From contig NZ_CALGRE010000036.1 of the NCBI RefSeq assembly GCF_937958975.1, forward strand, positions 62,001-126,000: a stretch of DNA of 64,000 nucleotides, given 5' to 3'. The DNA comes from an uncultured Eubacterium sp. GTDB taxonomy: Bacteria; Bacillota; Clostridia; Lachnospirales; Lachnospiraceae. Positions 27,493 to 35,462 of this stretch are shown in pieces (position 1 is the stretch's first letter; each line of letters begins with the position of its first letter). The notes under the pieces are model-generated. The model made no database searches, had not been told where the DNA came from, and saw only the letters and a program-made list of their open reading frames with translations. The position numbers and the translations under genes were made by a program.

Positions 27493-28440
27493 CTACAGAA
27501 TCCCTTTTATCACAGCAAGTACCTTTTCAAGCACTTCCTCTAAACTACCCTCTATATCAAATCCCGCAGCTCTAACATGACCACCGCCTCCAAATTGGAT
27601 AGCGATTTTACTTACATCCACATATCTTTTCGAACGAAGACTGATTTTGTATCTGTCCTCCTCAAGCTGATAGGCAAATAATGCCACTTCAACACCGTCC
27701 ACATTTCTGAGAGAGGCAATCACTGCATCTAAATCATTTGACGTTACCCCAAACTCTTTCATAGTTTTTGAAGTACAAAATCCATAAATACATTTCCCCT
27801 CCATACAAAGTACAGCATCATTTTGTATTTTTGCCGTAACCATGAATTGACTATATGTTTTTCTATAAAAAGTCTCCTCCAATATCTCATTTGCATGCAC
27901 TCCGTATTCCATCATCCTTGCTGCAATACGCATCGTCTCCGGTGTCGTTGTGGAAAATCGAAAAACTCCTGAGTCGTGGGCAATTCCCATGTACATTGGC
28001 TCTGCAATGCTCTTATCAAATTTATCCTCATCTAAAACATAAAATAAGACCTCACTGGCAGAACTCGCTTCTGAGACAATATAATTATAATCGGCATATC
28101 CCGGATTACTTGCATGATGGTCAATACATACCGTTCTCTTTGCATTATGAAAAAATGCTGCATTCCTGCCAAGTCTATCTAAACTTGCCGTATCTAGTGA
28201 AATAAATAAATCATACTTTGTTCCATCATATCCGTCTGTAATAATTTCACTAACATTCGCAATCATGTCAAACTTTTTGTCAACATACTCTAAATATACT
28301 TTTACAGTCAAATCCTGCCTGTTTCTTTTTAAATAATTATACAAAGCCATACAGGAACCGACACAATCTCCATCCGGCCTCACATGACCGGCTATGGCTA
28401 TCGTCTTAGCCTCACCTATTATCTCATTTATTTTCTTCAT
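27493..28440 (-). CDS. nrnA: DHH/DHHA1 nanoRNase / pAp phosphatase
   Basis: A 315-residue phosphoesterase that degrades short oligoribonucleotides and 3'-phosphoadenosine 5'-phosphate. Metal-binding motifs: GHVRPDGDCVGS, ISLDTAS, the DHH triad in CIDHHASN, and AHDSGVF. The C-terminal DHHA1 motif is GGGGHVRAAGF. Located between rbfA and truB, as usual in Firmicutes. Confidence 0.95.
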   Translation of the reverse strand: MKKINEIIGEAKTIAIAGHVRPDGDCVGSCMALYNYLKRNRQDLTVKVYLEYVDKKFDMIANVSEIITDGYDGTKYDLFISLDTASLDRLGRNAAFFHNAKRTVCIDHHASNPGYADYNYIVSEASSASEVLFYVLDEDKFDKSIAEPMYMGIAHDSGVFRFSTTTPETMRIAARMMEYGVHANEILEETFYRKTYSQFMVTAKIQNDAVLCMEGKCIYGFCTSKTMKEFGVTSNDLDAVIASLRNVDGVEVALFAYQLEEDRYKISLRSKRYVDVSKIAIQFGGGGHVRAAGFDIEGSLEEVLEKVLAVIKGIL

Positions 28441-28450
28441 GATTTACCCT

Positions 28451-28807
28451 TTATTCTTCGTTCTTTCTGACATCATCAATCAATTTAGACATTTTCATTC
28501 CATACTCAATGGATTCGTCCATAACAAACTTAATCTCCGGAGTATTTCTAAGATTGACTGTTCTCGCAAGCTCCCGCCTGATAAATCCTGCTGCACTCTT
28601 CAGGCCTTCTAATGTATCCGCTTTCGCCTGCTCATCTCCGAGAACACTAATATATGCTTTACAGAATTTAAGGTCCGGTGTGACCTCTACTGCGGTCACA
28701 CTGGTCATTATTCCAATTCTCGGGTCTTTTAATTCCCTGATAATATTGCTCAGCTCTCTTTGAACCTCACCATTAATCCGGGTATTTTTTATACTATTCT
28801 TTCTCAT
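28451..28807 (-). CDS. rbfA: Ribosome-binding factor A
   Basis: A 118-residue KH-like protein for 30S maturation and 16S 5'-end processing. Conserved features include REL..IIRELKDPRIG, VEVTPDLKFCKAYIS and RTVNLRNTPEIKFVMDESI. Follows infB by 12 bp. Confidence 0.96.
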   Translation of the reverse strand: MRKNSIKNTRINGEVQRELSNIIRELKDPRIGIMTSVTAVEVTPDLKFCKAYISVLGDEQAKADTLEGLKSAAGFIRRELARTVNLRNTPEIKFVMDESIEYGMKMSKLIDDVRKNEE

Positions 28808-28819
28808 AATAAAATTCCC

Positions 28820-31800
28820 CTATCTAGGTACTTCCACCATAATATAAGCTTCCACCTGGTCACCCTCTGTAATCTCGTTAAATCCGTCAAATACCAGACC
28901 ACATTCATAACCAGCTTTCACTTCTTTTACATCATCTTTATATCTCTTAAGAGACGCAACCGGTCCCTCAAAAATCTGTTCTCCGTCTCTGGATACTCTA
29001 GCCTTACAGCCTCTCTGCATCATACCATCTAACACATAGGAACCTGCAATATTTCCAACACCGGAAGCCTTGAAAATCTGTCGAATTTCGGCATGACCAA
29101 TAATCTTCTCCTCATAAATCGGTTCAAGCATTCCTTTCATAGCACGTTCAATATCATCTATTGCAGTATAAATTACTGAATAAAGTCTTAAATCTACATT
29201 CTCGTTCTTTGCAGTCTCTTCTGCTCTGCCGTCCGGTTTTACATTAAATCCGAGAATAATCGCATTGGATGTCGATGCGAGTATAACGTCAGATTCGTTA
29301 ATAGCACCTACGCCTCCATGTATTACTTTTACTTCAACCTCATCATTAGAGAGCTTAATTAAACTCTGCTTTACTGCCTCTACAGAACCCTGAACATCAG
29401 CTTTGATAATTACATTAAGTTCTTTGAGTTCTCCTGCCTCAATTTGCGAATTAAGGTCATCCAGAGAAATTCTAAACTTATTACTTTCCATAAGTTTTGC
29501 TTTGCTGTCCTCAACAAATGTATTGGCAAAATCTTTTGCCTCATTTGCTGTCTCAGTTGAAACAAATACTTCACCCGCATTTGGAACGCCACTGAGACCC
29601 AGGATTTCTACAGGAGTAGATGGACCTGCCATTTTAATTCGATTTCCTCTATCATCTGTCATTGCTCTCACTCTTCCGTGATTTGCACCTGCTGCAATAT
29701 TTGCTCCAATATTGAGTGTACCTTTTTGTACCAAAACAGTGGCAACCGGTCCTTTGCCTTTATCCAGCTTCGCCTCGATAACAATACCTCTTGCCTGACG
29801 ATTTGGATTTGCCTTTAATTCCAATACATCAGCCTGCAATAACACCATTTCAAGTAAGTCATCGATACCTTCTTTTGTATGTGCCGAAACCGGAACCATC
29901 TCTACATCTCCACCCCAGTCTGATGCCAGAAGCTCATGCTCTGCCAGCCCCTGTTTTACTCTATCCAGGTTTGCACCCGGCTTATCAATCTTATTAATTG
30001 CAACAATAATTTCAATTCCTGCTGCTTTAGCATGATTAATAGCCTCTACCGTCTGCGGCATAACACCGTCGTCCGCTGCGACAACTAAAATTGCAATATC
30101 TGTTGACTGCGCACCTCTCATACGCATAGCTGTAAACGCTTCATGTCCCGGTGTATCAAGAAAAGTAATTGTGCGGTCGTTAATCTTCACTACAGATGCA
30201 CCAATATGCTGTGTGATTCCACCTGCTTCTCCGGAGATAACATTTGTCTCCCTGATTGCATCGAGAAGTGATGTTTTACCATGATCAACGTGTCCCATAA
30301 CACAGACAACCGGTGGTCTCTTGACCATCAATCCCTCATCTTCTTCCTCTTCTTTCAAAAGTTCCTCAATAATATCGACTTTTTCTTCTTTCTCGCACAT
30401 AATGTCATAGCCCATTGCTATTTCTTCTGCACTATCAAAATCGACCTCAGTATTTACAGTAACCATTTTACCTTCAAGGAATAATTTTTTAATAATTGCA
30501 GAAGGCTGCATTTTCATTTTTTCTGCAAGCTGTGCAATCGTAATGAACTCAGGAATTTCTATAACCTTAATTTCTTCTTTCTTCTCTTCCTTCTTCTTTG
30601 GCTTCTCCATTATAGGTTTTGAAAGGTCAACTCTCTTTCCATTTTTTCCCTTTCTTCCGCCATCTTCAAAGTTCTTTTTATTGCGTTCCTGTCTGTCCTG
30701 ACGTATCTTATTTTCCCTGGATTTTCTGTTTTTATCCTGCATGGACTCTGATGGAGCGTCATTTCCTCTATCATTTTTTCTAAAATCACGTCTGTCATCA
30801 TTTCTGTTGTTGTTATTGTTACTGTTTCTATTGTTATTGTTATTATTTCTGTCACGGAAATTTCCACCGTTTCTATTGTCATTGTTACGGTTTCCATTTC
30901 TATTATTTCTGTCATTGTTTCCATTTCTGTCACGGAAGTTTCCATTATTCCTGTCATTATTACGGTTACCGTTCCTATCATTGTTGCGATTTCCATTTCT
31001 GTCGTTATTGCGGTTTCCATTTCTATCGTTATTTCTGTCACGGTTTCCGTTTCTGTTATTTCTGTCAGTATTCCCGTTTCTGTCACCATTCTGTCTTCTG
31101 TCAGTATTTCTATTGACATTATTCTTTGGCGGATTATTTTTCTGTGGTCTGTTTTCCGTGTGTGCAGATTCTTTCTTTTCTTCCTGAATGGCGCTCTTCT
31201 GCGGTTCTACCTTTTTTATTTGTTCTTGCACAGACACATCCTTTGTTTCTTTTTTCTCATCATTTTTCTCGTCTATCTTTACTTGCACTACCTTTTCCGT
31301 CTGAACCGGCTCTGTTTTGAATTCAACAGTATTGGTTCTGCTTTCTTCTGCTTTTTGTTCTTTCTTAAGCGAAACAGACTCTGTGTTTACAGACACATCA
31401 TCTTTTTTCTTCACTTCTTCATTGACTTTTACAGCTTCTCTCACTGTCTCTGTTTTCACTTCCGTTTTCGCCTCTTCTTTTATCGTTTCTTTTACGGTCT
31501 CACCTTTTGATTCAGAGCTGCTTCTGGAACGATGTCTATGCTCACCTTCACTATGTCTTCGGCGTCTGCGCTCACCTTCACCTTTGGAACGTCTTTCACC
31601 TGTTCTTACTATTCCCTTACTTGTAATAATTACTCTAGGCTTTGACTTTTCTTCTTTCTTTTCTTCGCCGCCGCTTTGTTTCGCAGCTTCCTTATTATTT
31701 CCAAATTTACTCTTAATAAACTCGATGTTTTCTTCTTCTATTGAACTTGCCGCTACTACTTCAACACCTTTTTCACCCAGCGCTGTCACAATATCTGCAC

Positions 31801-31849
31801 TTTTTATATCTAATTCTTTGGCTAATTCTCGTACTCTCATTTTTGCCAT
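28820..31849 (-). CDS. infB: Translation initiation factor IF-2
   Basis: A 1009-residue GTPase that places fMet-tRNA on the 30S subunit. It has an N-terminal IF2_N domain (MRVRELAKELDIKSADIV), a long charged linker, and then a strongly Asn/Arg/Gly/Asp-rich tract (about residues 235-400). A second IF2_N domain precedes the G domain, with GHVDHGKTS (about 516), DTPGHEAF and NKID, and domains II-IV follow. It is longer than B. subtilis IF-2 because of the low-complexity linker. Confidence 0.97.
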   Translation of the reverse strand: MAKMRVRELAKELDIKSADIVTALGEKGVEVVAASSIEEENIEFIKSKFGNNKEAAKQSGGEEKKEEKSKPRVIITSKGIVRTGERRSKGEGERRRRRHSEGEHRHRSRSSSESKGETVKETIKEEAKTEVKTETVREAVKVNEEVKKKDDVSVNTESVSLKKEQKAEESRTNTVEFKTEPVQTEKVVQVKIDEKNDEKKETKDVSVQEQIKKVEPQKSAIQEEKKESAHTENRPQKNNPPKNNVNRNTDRRQNGDRNGNTDRNNRNGNRDRNNDRNGNRNNDRNGNRNNDRNGNRNNDRNNGNFRDRNGNNDRNNRNGNRNNDNRNGGNFRDRNNNNNNRNSNNNNNRNDDRRDFRKNDRGNDAPSESMQDKNRKSRENKIRQDRQERNKKNFEDGGRKGKNGKRVDLSKPIMEKPKKKEEKKEEIKVIEIPEFITIAQLAEKMKMQPSAIIKKLFLEGKMVTVNTEVDFDSAEEIAMGYDIMCEKEEKVDIIEELLKEEEEDEGLMVKRPPVVCVMGHVDHGKTSLLDAIRETNVISGEAGGITQHIGASVVKINDRTITFLDTPGHEAFTAMRMRGAQSTDIAILVVAADDGVMPQTVEAINHAKAAGIEIIVAINKIDKPGANLDRVKQGLAEHELLASDWGGDVEMVPVSAHTKEGIDDLLEMVLLQADVLELKANPNRQARGIVIEAKLDKGKGPVATVLVQKGTLNIGANIAAGANHGRVRAMTDDRGNRIKMAGPSTPVEILGLSGVPNAGEVFVSTETANEAKDFANTFVEDSKAKLMESNKFRISLDDLNSQIEAGELKELNVIIKADVQGSVEAVKQSLIKLSNDEVEVKVIHGGVGAINESDVILASTSNAIILGFNVKPDGRAEETAKNENVDLRLYSVIYTAIDDIERAMKGMLEPIYEEKIIGHAEIRQIFKASGVGNIAGSYVLDGMMQRGCKARVSRDGEQIFEGPVASLKRYKDDVKEVKAGYECGLVFDGFNEITEGDQVEAYIMVEVPR

Positions 31850-31863
31850 TTAATTACCTCCAC

Positions 31864-32196
31864 TTAATTACTCTGTGTTAACATTTTAATAATCGTTTTA
31901 CTAAAACTTTCATCTAATACTGCTATGGATGCACGTTCCTTATTTCCTGTAGATTTTCCAAGCTGCTCTCTACTTCCACAAATAAAAACAGGAATATCAT
32001 AAAATTTACATTTATTCATAAATAGTTTTTTTGTGTTCGCAGAAGCGTCTTCTGAAACAATGACTAACTTGGCCTTTTTCGTTTTCACGGCTTTCTCTAC
32101 AGAGAACTCTCCTGCCACCGTCTTACCTGCTCTCGTCGCAAGTCCTGTCATGGAAAATACTTTATTTAACAAAGCTTCATTAAAAATTTCACTCAT
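31864..32196 (-). CDS. ylxQ: L7Ae/YlxQ-family RNA-binding protein
   Basis: A 110-residue protein with the L7Ae/L30e fold (GLATRAGKTVAGEFSVEKAV, LVIVSEDAS). The family binds kink-turn RNAs. It overlaps ylxR by 8 bp and precedes infB by 14 bp, the conserved nusA-operon position. Confidence 0.92.
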   Translation of the reverse strand: MSEIFNEALLNKVFSMTGLATRAGKTVAGEFSVEKAVKTKKAKLVIVSEDASANTKKLFMNKCKFYDIPVFICGSREQLGKSTGNKERASIAVLDESFSKTIIKMLTQSN

Positions 32197-32467
32197 TGAT
32201 TTCTCCCAATTCTTTTCTCAAGTTTGTATAAACTTCCTCATCTATTCCTGAAATTTTTAGAGTCCTCTCTAATCCTTTATTTTTTACTGCCTTTTCCAAA
32301 CAGCTCATATCAGGACAAATATATGCACCTCTACCATTTTGTCTTCCCGTAATATCTACAAAAACCTTTCCCTCTTTGTCTCTCACAACTCTGATTAAGT
32401 CTTTTTTATTTTTTACCTGTCTGCATCCTGTACAGGTTCTTGTGGGAATTTTCTTTACCTGCCCCAT
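32189..32467 (-). CDS. ylxR: YlxR-family (DUF448) nucleic-acid-binding protein
   Basis: A 92-residue protein with RTCTGCRQVKNKKDLIRVVR and GRGAYICPDMSCLEKAVK, the family signature. YlxR proteins are small RNA/DNA-binding regulators encoded between nusA and ylxQ. Confidence 0.94.
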   Translation of the reverse strand: MGQVKKIPTRTCTGCRQVKNKKDLIRVVRDKEGKVFVDITGRQNGRGAYICPDMSCLEKAVKNKGLERTLKISGIDEEVYTNLRKELGEINE

Positions 32468-32478
32468 AACATTATCTC

Positions 32479-33690
32479 CTATGCTTCTTCTATTTCTGAA
32501 GGTTCTTCTGTCACTTCTGTTTCATCGTCATACTCTGCATCATATTCTTCATCGTAATACTCATCATCATAGTATTCTCCATCATAATACTCATCATCGT
32601 AAAATTCTTCTTCGTCATAATAATCTTCTTCGTTAAATACATACTGTATTCCCTCAGCCTTCGCCTGAGACTCACTCTTAATGTCAATCTTAAAGTTTGT
32701 AAGTTTTGCTGCCAATCTTGCATTCTGTCCCTCTTTACCTATAGCAAGTGACAATTGAAGGTCAGGAACTACCACCAACGCCTCTTTATTGTCCGGGTCA
32801 GCAAGAACTGCTACAACTTTAGATGGACTCAACGCATTTTCAATTAAAATTGCCGGATTGTCACTCCAGTTAATAATATCCATCTTCTCATCCTGAAGTT
32901 CGTCTACAACTGCATTGACTCTTGCACCGTTAATACCGACACATGCACCCACTGCATCTACGTCTTCATTATTCGACCACACGGCTATTTTGGTTCTGGA
33001 GCCTGCCTCTCTTGCAATGCTCTTGATTTCTACCGTGCCATCCTGTATTTCTGTTACTTCCTGTTCAAAAAGCCTTTTTACAAGCCCCGGATGCGTTCTT
33101 GAAACAACAATTCTTGGTCCTCTTCCATTATCTTTTACTTCTGTAATATAAAGTTTAATTCTGTCATTCGGTCTAAAAAATTCTCCTGCCGACTGTTCTT
33201 TTTCCATCAGAACTGTATCCACTTTTCCAAGATTAATGCTAATGTTCTTTCCATTAATTCTCTGAACAATTCCTGTTATAATGTCGTTCTGTTTCTCAAA
33301 ATATTCTTCATACAGACTTCTTCTCTCTTCTTCCCTCATCTTCTGAAGAATACCGTTTTTTGCACTCTGTGCCGCAATACGTCCAAAATCTCTCGCCTGT
33401 ATTTCCACATTGACAACATCTTCTAAATCATATCCTGCTTTTATATTTCTTGCATCTTCCAAAGAAATTTCTGTAACAGGGTCGCTTACTTCCTCCACAA
33501 CCTTCTTCTGTGAATAAATATGAAAGTCCCCTGTTTCTCTGTCCATTGTCACAACAACATTATCGGCTTTGTTAAAATTATTTTTGTACGCTACTACTAA
33601 ATTACTTTCAATTGCCTCAAATAATGACTCTTTACTAATACCTTTTTCCTTTTCCAACAATTCTAATGCTGTAATTAACTCTTTGTTCAT
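32479..33690 (-). CDS. nusA: Transcription termination/antitermination factor NusA
   Basis: A 403-residue RNA polymerase-binding protein: N-terminal domain (1-125), S1 domain (about 130-200), and two KH domains (about 230-345; IGACVGINGARVNAV-like and LAIGKEGQNARLAAKL). The last 45 residues are almost only Asp, Glu and Tyr (EEFYDDEYYDGEYYDDEYYD), an acidic tail rather than the repeats of proteobacterial NusA. Confidence 0.96.
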   Translation of the reverse strand: MNKELITALELLEKEKGISKESLFEAIESNLVVAYKNNFNKADNVVVTMDRETGDFHIYSQKKVVEEVSDPVTEISLEDARNIKAGYDLEDVVNVEIQARDFGRIAAQSAKNGILQKMREEERRSLYEEYFEKQNDIITGIVQRINGKNISINLGKVDTVLMEKEQSAGEFFRPNDRIKLYITEVKDNGRGPRIVVSRTHPGLVKRLFEQEVTEIQDGTVEIKSIAREAGSRTKIAVWSNNEDVDAVGACVGINGARVNAVVDELQDEKMDIINWSDNPAILIENALSPSKVVAVLADPDNKEALVVVPDLQLSLAIGKEGQNARLAAKLTNFKIDIKSESQAKAEGIQYVFNEEDYYDEEEFYDDEYYDGEYYDDEYYDEEYDAEYDDETEVTEEPSEIEEA

Positions 33691-33705
33691 TTTTCTATTA
33701 TCCTC

Positions 33706-34173
33706 CTAAAAATCAATCGTTAATCTGACCAGAGAAACATTTACCCTGTCAATATTTATTTCACTACCATCTTCATCCTCGATAGTAATTTTTTCTTTGT
33801 CATAAGATTTTAACAGACCAACATACTGTTTATTTCCATCAATCGCCCTATAAAGATGAATCTCTATTTCCTCTCCGATACTTCTGTCAAAATCTTTATC
33901 CTTTTTTAACGGACGTCCCAGTCCCGGAGAACTCACCTCCAAAATGTACGCATCGCTGATAAAATCTTCTTCGTCTAACAAATCACTTAGTTTTCTGCTC
34001 ACCGCCTCTAAGTCATTAATTGTTATACCGCCTGCCTTATCAACAAATGCCCTGAGATACCAATTGCTGCCTTCCTTAACATATTCTACGTCAACCAATT
34101 CAAACCCTTTTTCATCTACAATCGGTTGCAGCAAAGCCTCTGTTTTTGTTTCGTATTCTTCTCTTCTTGACAC
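33706..34173 (-). CDS. rimP: Ribosome maturation factor RimP
   Basis: A 155-residue 30S assembly factor (ELVDVEYVKEGSNWYLRAFV, LEVSSPGLGRPLK). It starts with GTG at 34173, five bases after AGGAGG. First gene of the nusA-infB operon. Confidence 0.96.
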   Translation of the reverse strand: MSRREEYETKTEALLQPIVDEKGFELVDVEYVKEGSNWYLRAFVDKAGGITINDLEAVSRKLSDLLDEEDFISDAYILEVSSPGLGRPLKKDKDFDRSIGEEIEIHLYRAIDGNKQYVGLLKSYDKEKITIEDEDGSEINIDRVNVSLVRLTIDF

Positions 34174-34207
34174 TAAGACCTCCTACCCTTTTTCACATTC
34201 AACACAA

Positions 34208-34234
34208 AGGAGCGAACCTTTGTGGTTCGCTCCT
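34208..34234 (-). promoter_or_regulatory. Leader hairpin upstream of rimP (possible attenuator)
   Basis: AGGAGCGAACC (34208-34218) pairs perfectly with GGTTCGCTCCT (34224-34234) around a 5-base loop. On the minus strand it is followed by TTTGTGTTG. It lies between the promoter at 34262-34290 and rimP, so it is in the transcript leader. It could be a weak terminator controlling read-through; no known Rfam family recognised. Confidence 0.7.
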
Positions 34235-34261
34235 CTCTATCCAGTCAATATTTACCATATA

Positions 34262-34290
34262 ACTATAAGACTTTCCTCTACAAGTGTCAA
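34262..34290 (-). promoter_or_regulatory. Sigma-A-type promoter for rimP-nusA-infB operon
   Basis: TTGACA (34290-34285) and TATAGT (34267-34262) with a 17-base spacer on the minus strand. Start expected near 34255, giving a leader of about 80 nt that contains the hairpin. Confidence 0.85.
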
Positions 34291-34380
34291 CCCTTTCCGG
34301 AAAAATATTTATTATTTATGTTATTTTGTTCTTTCGGTTAAAATATGCTATTATATATAGCAGTTCGCTTTGTAATAGCA

Positions 34381-34410
34381 AAAAAGACATCCCTTCAGGA
34401 ATGTCTTTTT
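34381..34410 (-). terminator. Intrinsic terminator of tRNA-Glu
   Basis: Stem AAAAAGACATTCC with GGGATGTCTTTTT on the minus strand, one wobble pair, loop of four bases, followed by a T run. It begins two bases after the tRNA 3' end. Confidence 0.88.
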
Positions 34411-34412
34411 AA

Positions 34413-34484
34413 CAGCTCGTAGGGGAATTGAACCCCTGATTCCGCCTTGAGAGGGCGGCGTCTTAACCACTTGACCAACGAGCC
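34413..34484 (-). tRNA. tRNA-Glu (anticodon CTC)
   Basis: On the minus strand the 72-nt cloverleaf reads GGCTCGT acceptor, D-arm, anticodon stem CCGCC/GGCGG with loop CTCTCAA (anticodon CTC, codon GAG), T-arm AGGGG/CCCCT with loop TTCAATT, and ACGAGCT plus discriminator G. The 3' CCA is not encoded. The terminal acceptor pair is G1-U72. It has its own promoter and terminator. Confidence 0.95.
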
Positions 34485-34503
34485 AAAAAAATGTTACTGT
34501 ATT

Positions 34504-34531
34504 ATTATAACAGCAACGTAATATTTTGCAA
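34504..34531 (-). promoter_or_regulatory. Promoter for tRNA-Glu
   Basis: TTGCAA (34531-34526) and TATAAT (34509-34504) on the minus strand with a 16-base spacer, 20 bases before the tRNA 5' end. Confidence 0.8.
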
Positions 34532-34588
34532 GTATTTTTTTGCTTTTTATTTATTTTACTATTATTTTTGAAAGGGATTTACTTAATT

Positions 34589-35407
34589 ATGGACTGGATT
34601 TATGGAAAAACAATATTAGTCACAGGCGCTTCTTCCGGACTCGGGCGCGCATTAACCGTCAAACTGATTAAAGAACATAACTGTAAAGTTATCGGAGTCG
34701 GCCTGTCTGAACCGAAAATGAAAAGTTTGCTCGATGAACTCAGCTATCAGAGAGACGCATTTCTTTATGAAATATTTGATGTAGCAATTAGAGAAAACTG
34801 GATAAAATTTGTGGATAAATTAAAAGCTGAAAAAATCAATGTTGATATATTAATCAATAATGCCGGTATTCTTTTACCATTTGATAAATCTGTCAATTAT
34901 AGCGAAACACAGATAAATAAATGTATAGACATCAATTTTCATGGCTGTAGATACGCAATAAATTTAATGCTTCCGATTCTGAGACGGTCAACAATGCCCG
35001 GAATCATTAATATTTCCAGCTCCGATGCTCTCGCCCCAATAATTGGAACAAGCATCTACAGCGCCAGTAAAGCAGCGCTAAAAGCTTATTCTGAGGTACT
35101 TATCGGAGAACTGGGCAGAGAAATGTACATAGGCTATGTCTGTCCCGGATTTATAAAAACAGATATATTTAGAAACCAATATATTATTTCCAAAAGCAAG
35201 CTAATCACATTTGCATCCACAAACGTAGAAAAAGCTGCTTCCAAAATAATAAAAAAAATTATCAGACAGAAACCAAGGATTATCGTCGGAAAAGATGCAA
35301 AATTTATGAATTTCACTTCAAAATTCTTTCCTATACTTGGATTAAAATTTTATGAATTAATAATCAAAACTTCAAAAGTAAAAATGTTTGAAAACGTGAG
35401 AAATTAA
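34589..35407 (+). CDS. Short-chain dehydrogenase/reductase (SDR)
   Basis: A 272-residue NAD(P)-dependent oxidoreductase. Cofactor motif TGASSGLG near the N-terminus, NNAG, catalytic Ser region NISSSDA and YSASK with the catalytic Tyr and Lys. The C-terminal part (about 225-272) is hydrophobic. The ATG at 34589 is chosen because the SDR core begins right there and AAAGGGA precedes it. It stands alone, divergent from the tRNA; substrate unknown. Confidence 0.9.
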   Translation: MDWIYGKTILVTGASSGLGRALTVKLIKEHNCKVIGVGLSEPKMKSLLDELSYQRDAFLYEIFDVAIRENWIKFVDKLKAEKINVDILINNAGILLPFDKSVNYSETQINKCIDINFHGCRYAINLMLPILRRSTMPGIINISSSDALAPIIGTSIYSASKAALKAYSEVLIGELGREMYIGYVCPGFIKTDIFRNQYIISKSKLITFASTNVEKAASKIIKKIIRQKPRIIVGKDAKFMNFTSKFFPILGLKFYELIIKTSKVKMFENVRN

Positions 35408-35421
35408 ACCACTCGTATAAA

Positions 35422-35456
35422 AGCCGGCAAACAGCAGATAATGCATTTTGCCGGCT
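35422..35456. terminator. Bidirectional terminator between SDR gene and polC
   Basis: AGCCGGCAAA (35422-35431) pairs perfectly with TTTGCCGGCT (35447-35456). T-rich tails follow on both strands between the two convergent genes. Confidence 0.88.
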
Positions 35457-35462
35457 CCTCTT

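Noticed and set aside
30900..31100. Short tandem repeats that look CRISPR-like
   Set aside because: They are in-frame codons of the NDRNGN repeats in IF-2, without unique spacers of constant length and with no cas genes.
30610..31119. Minus-strand 169-codon frame rich in Thr/Glu within infB
   Set aside because: A shifted frame of the low-complexity IF-2 tract.
30741..31510. Plus-strand Leu/Phe-rich frames opposite infB, resembling membrane proteins
   Set aside because: They are the complement of Asn/Arg/Glu/Lys-rich IF-2 linker codons; hydrophobic appearance is an artefact of the codon complement.
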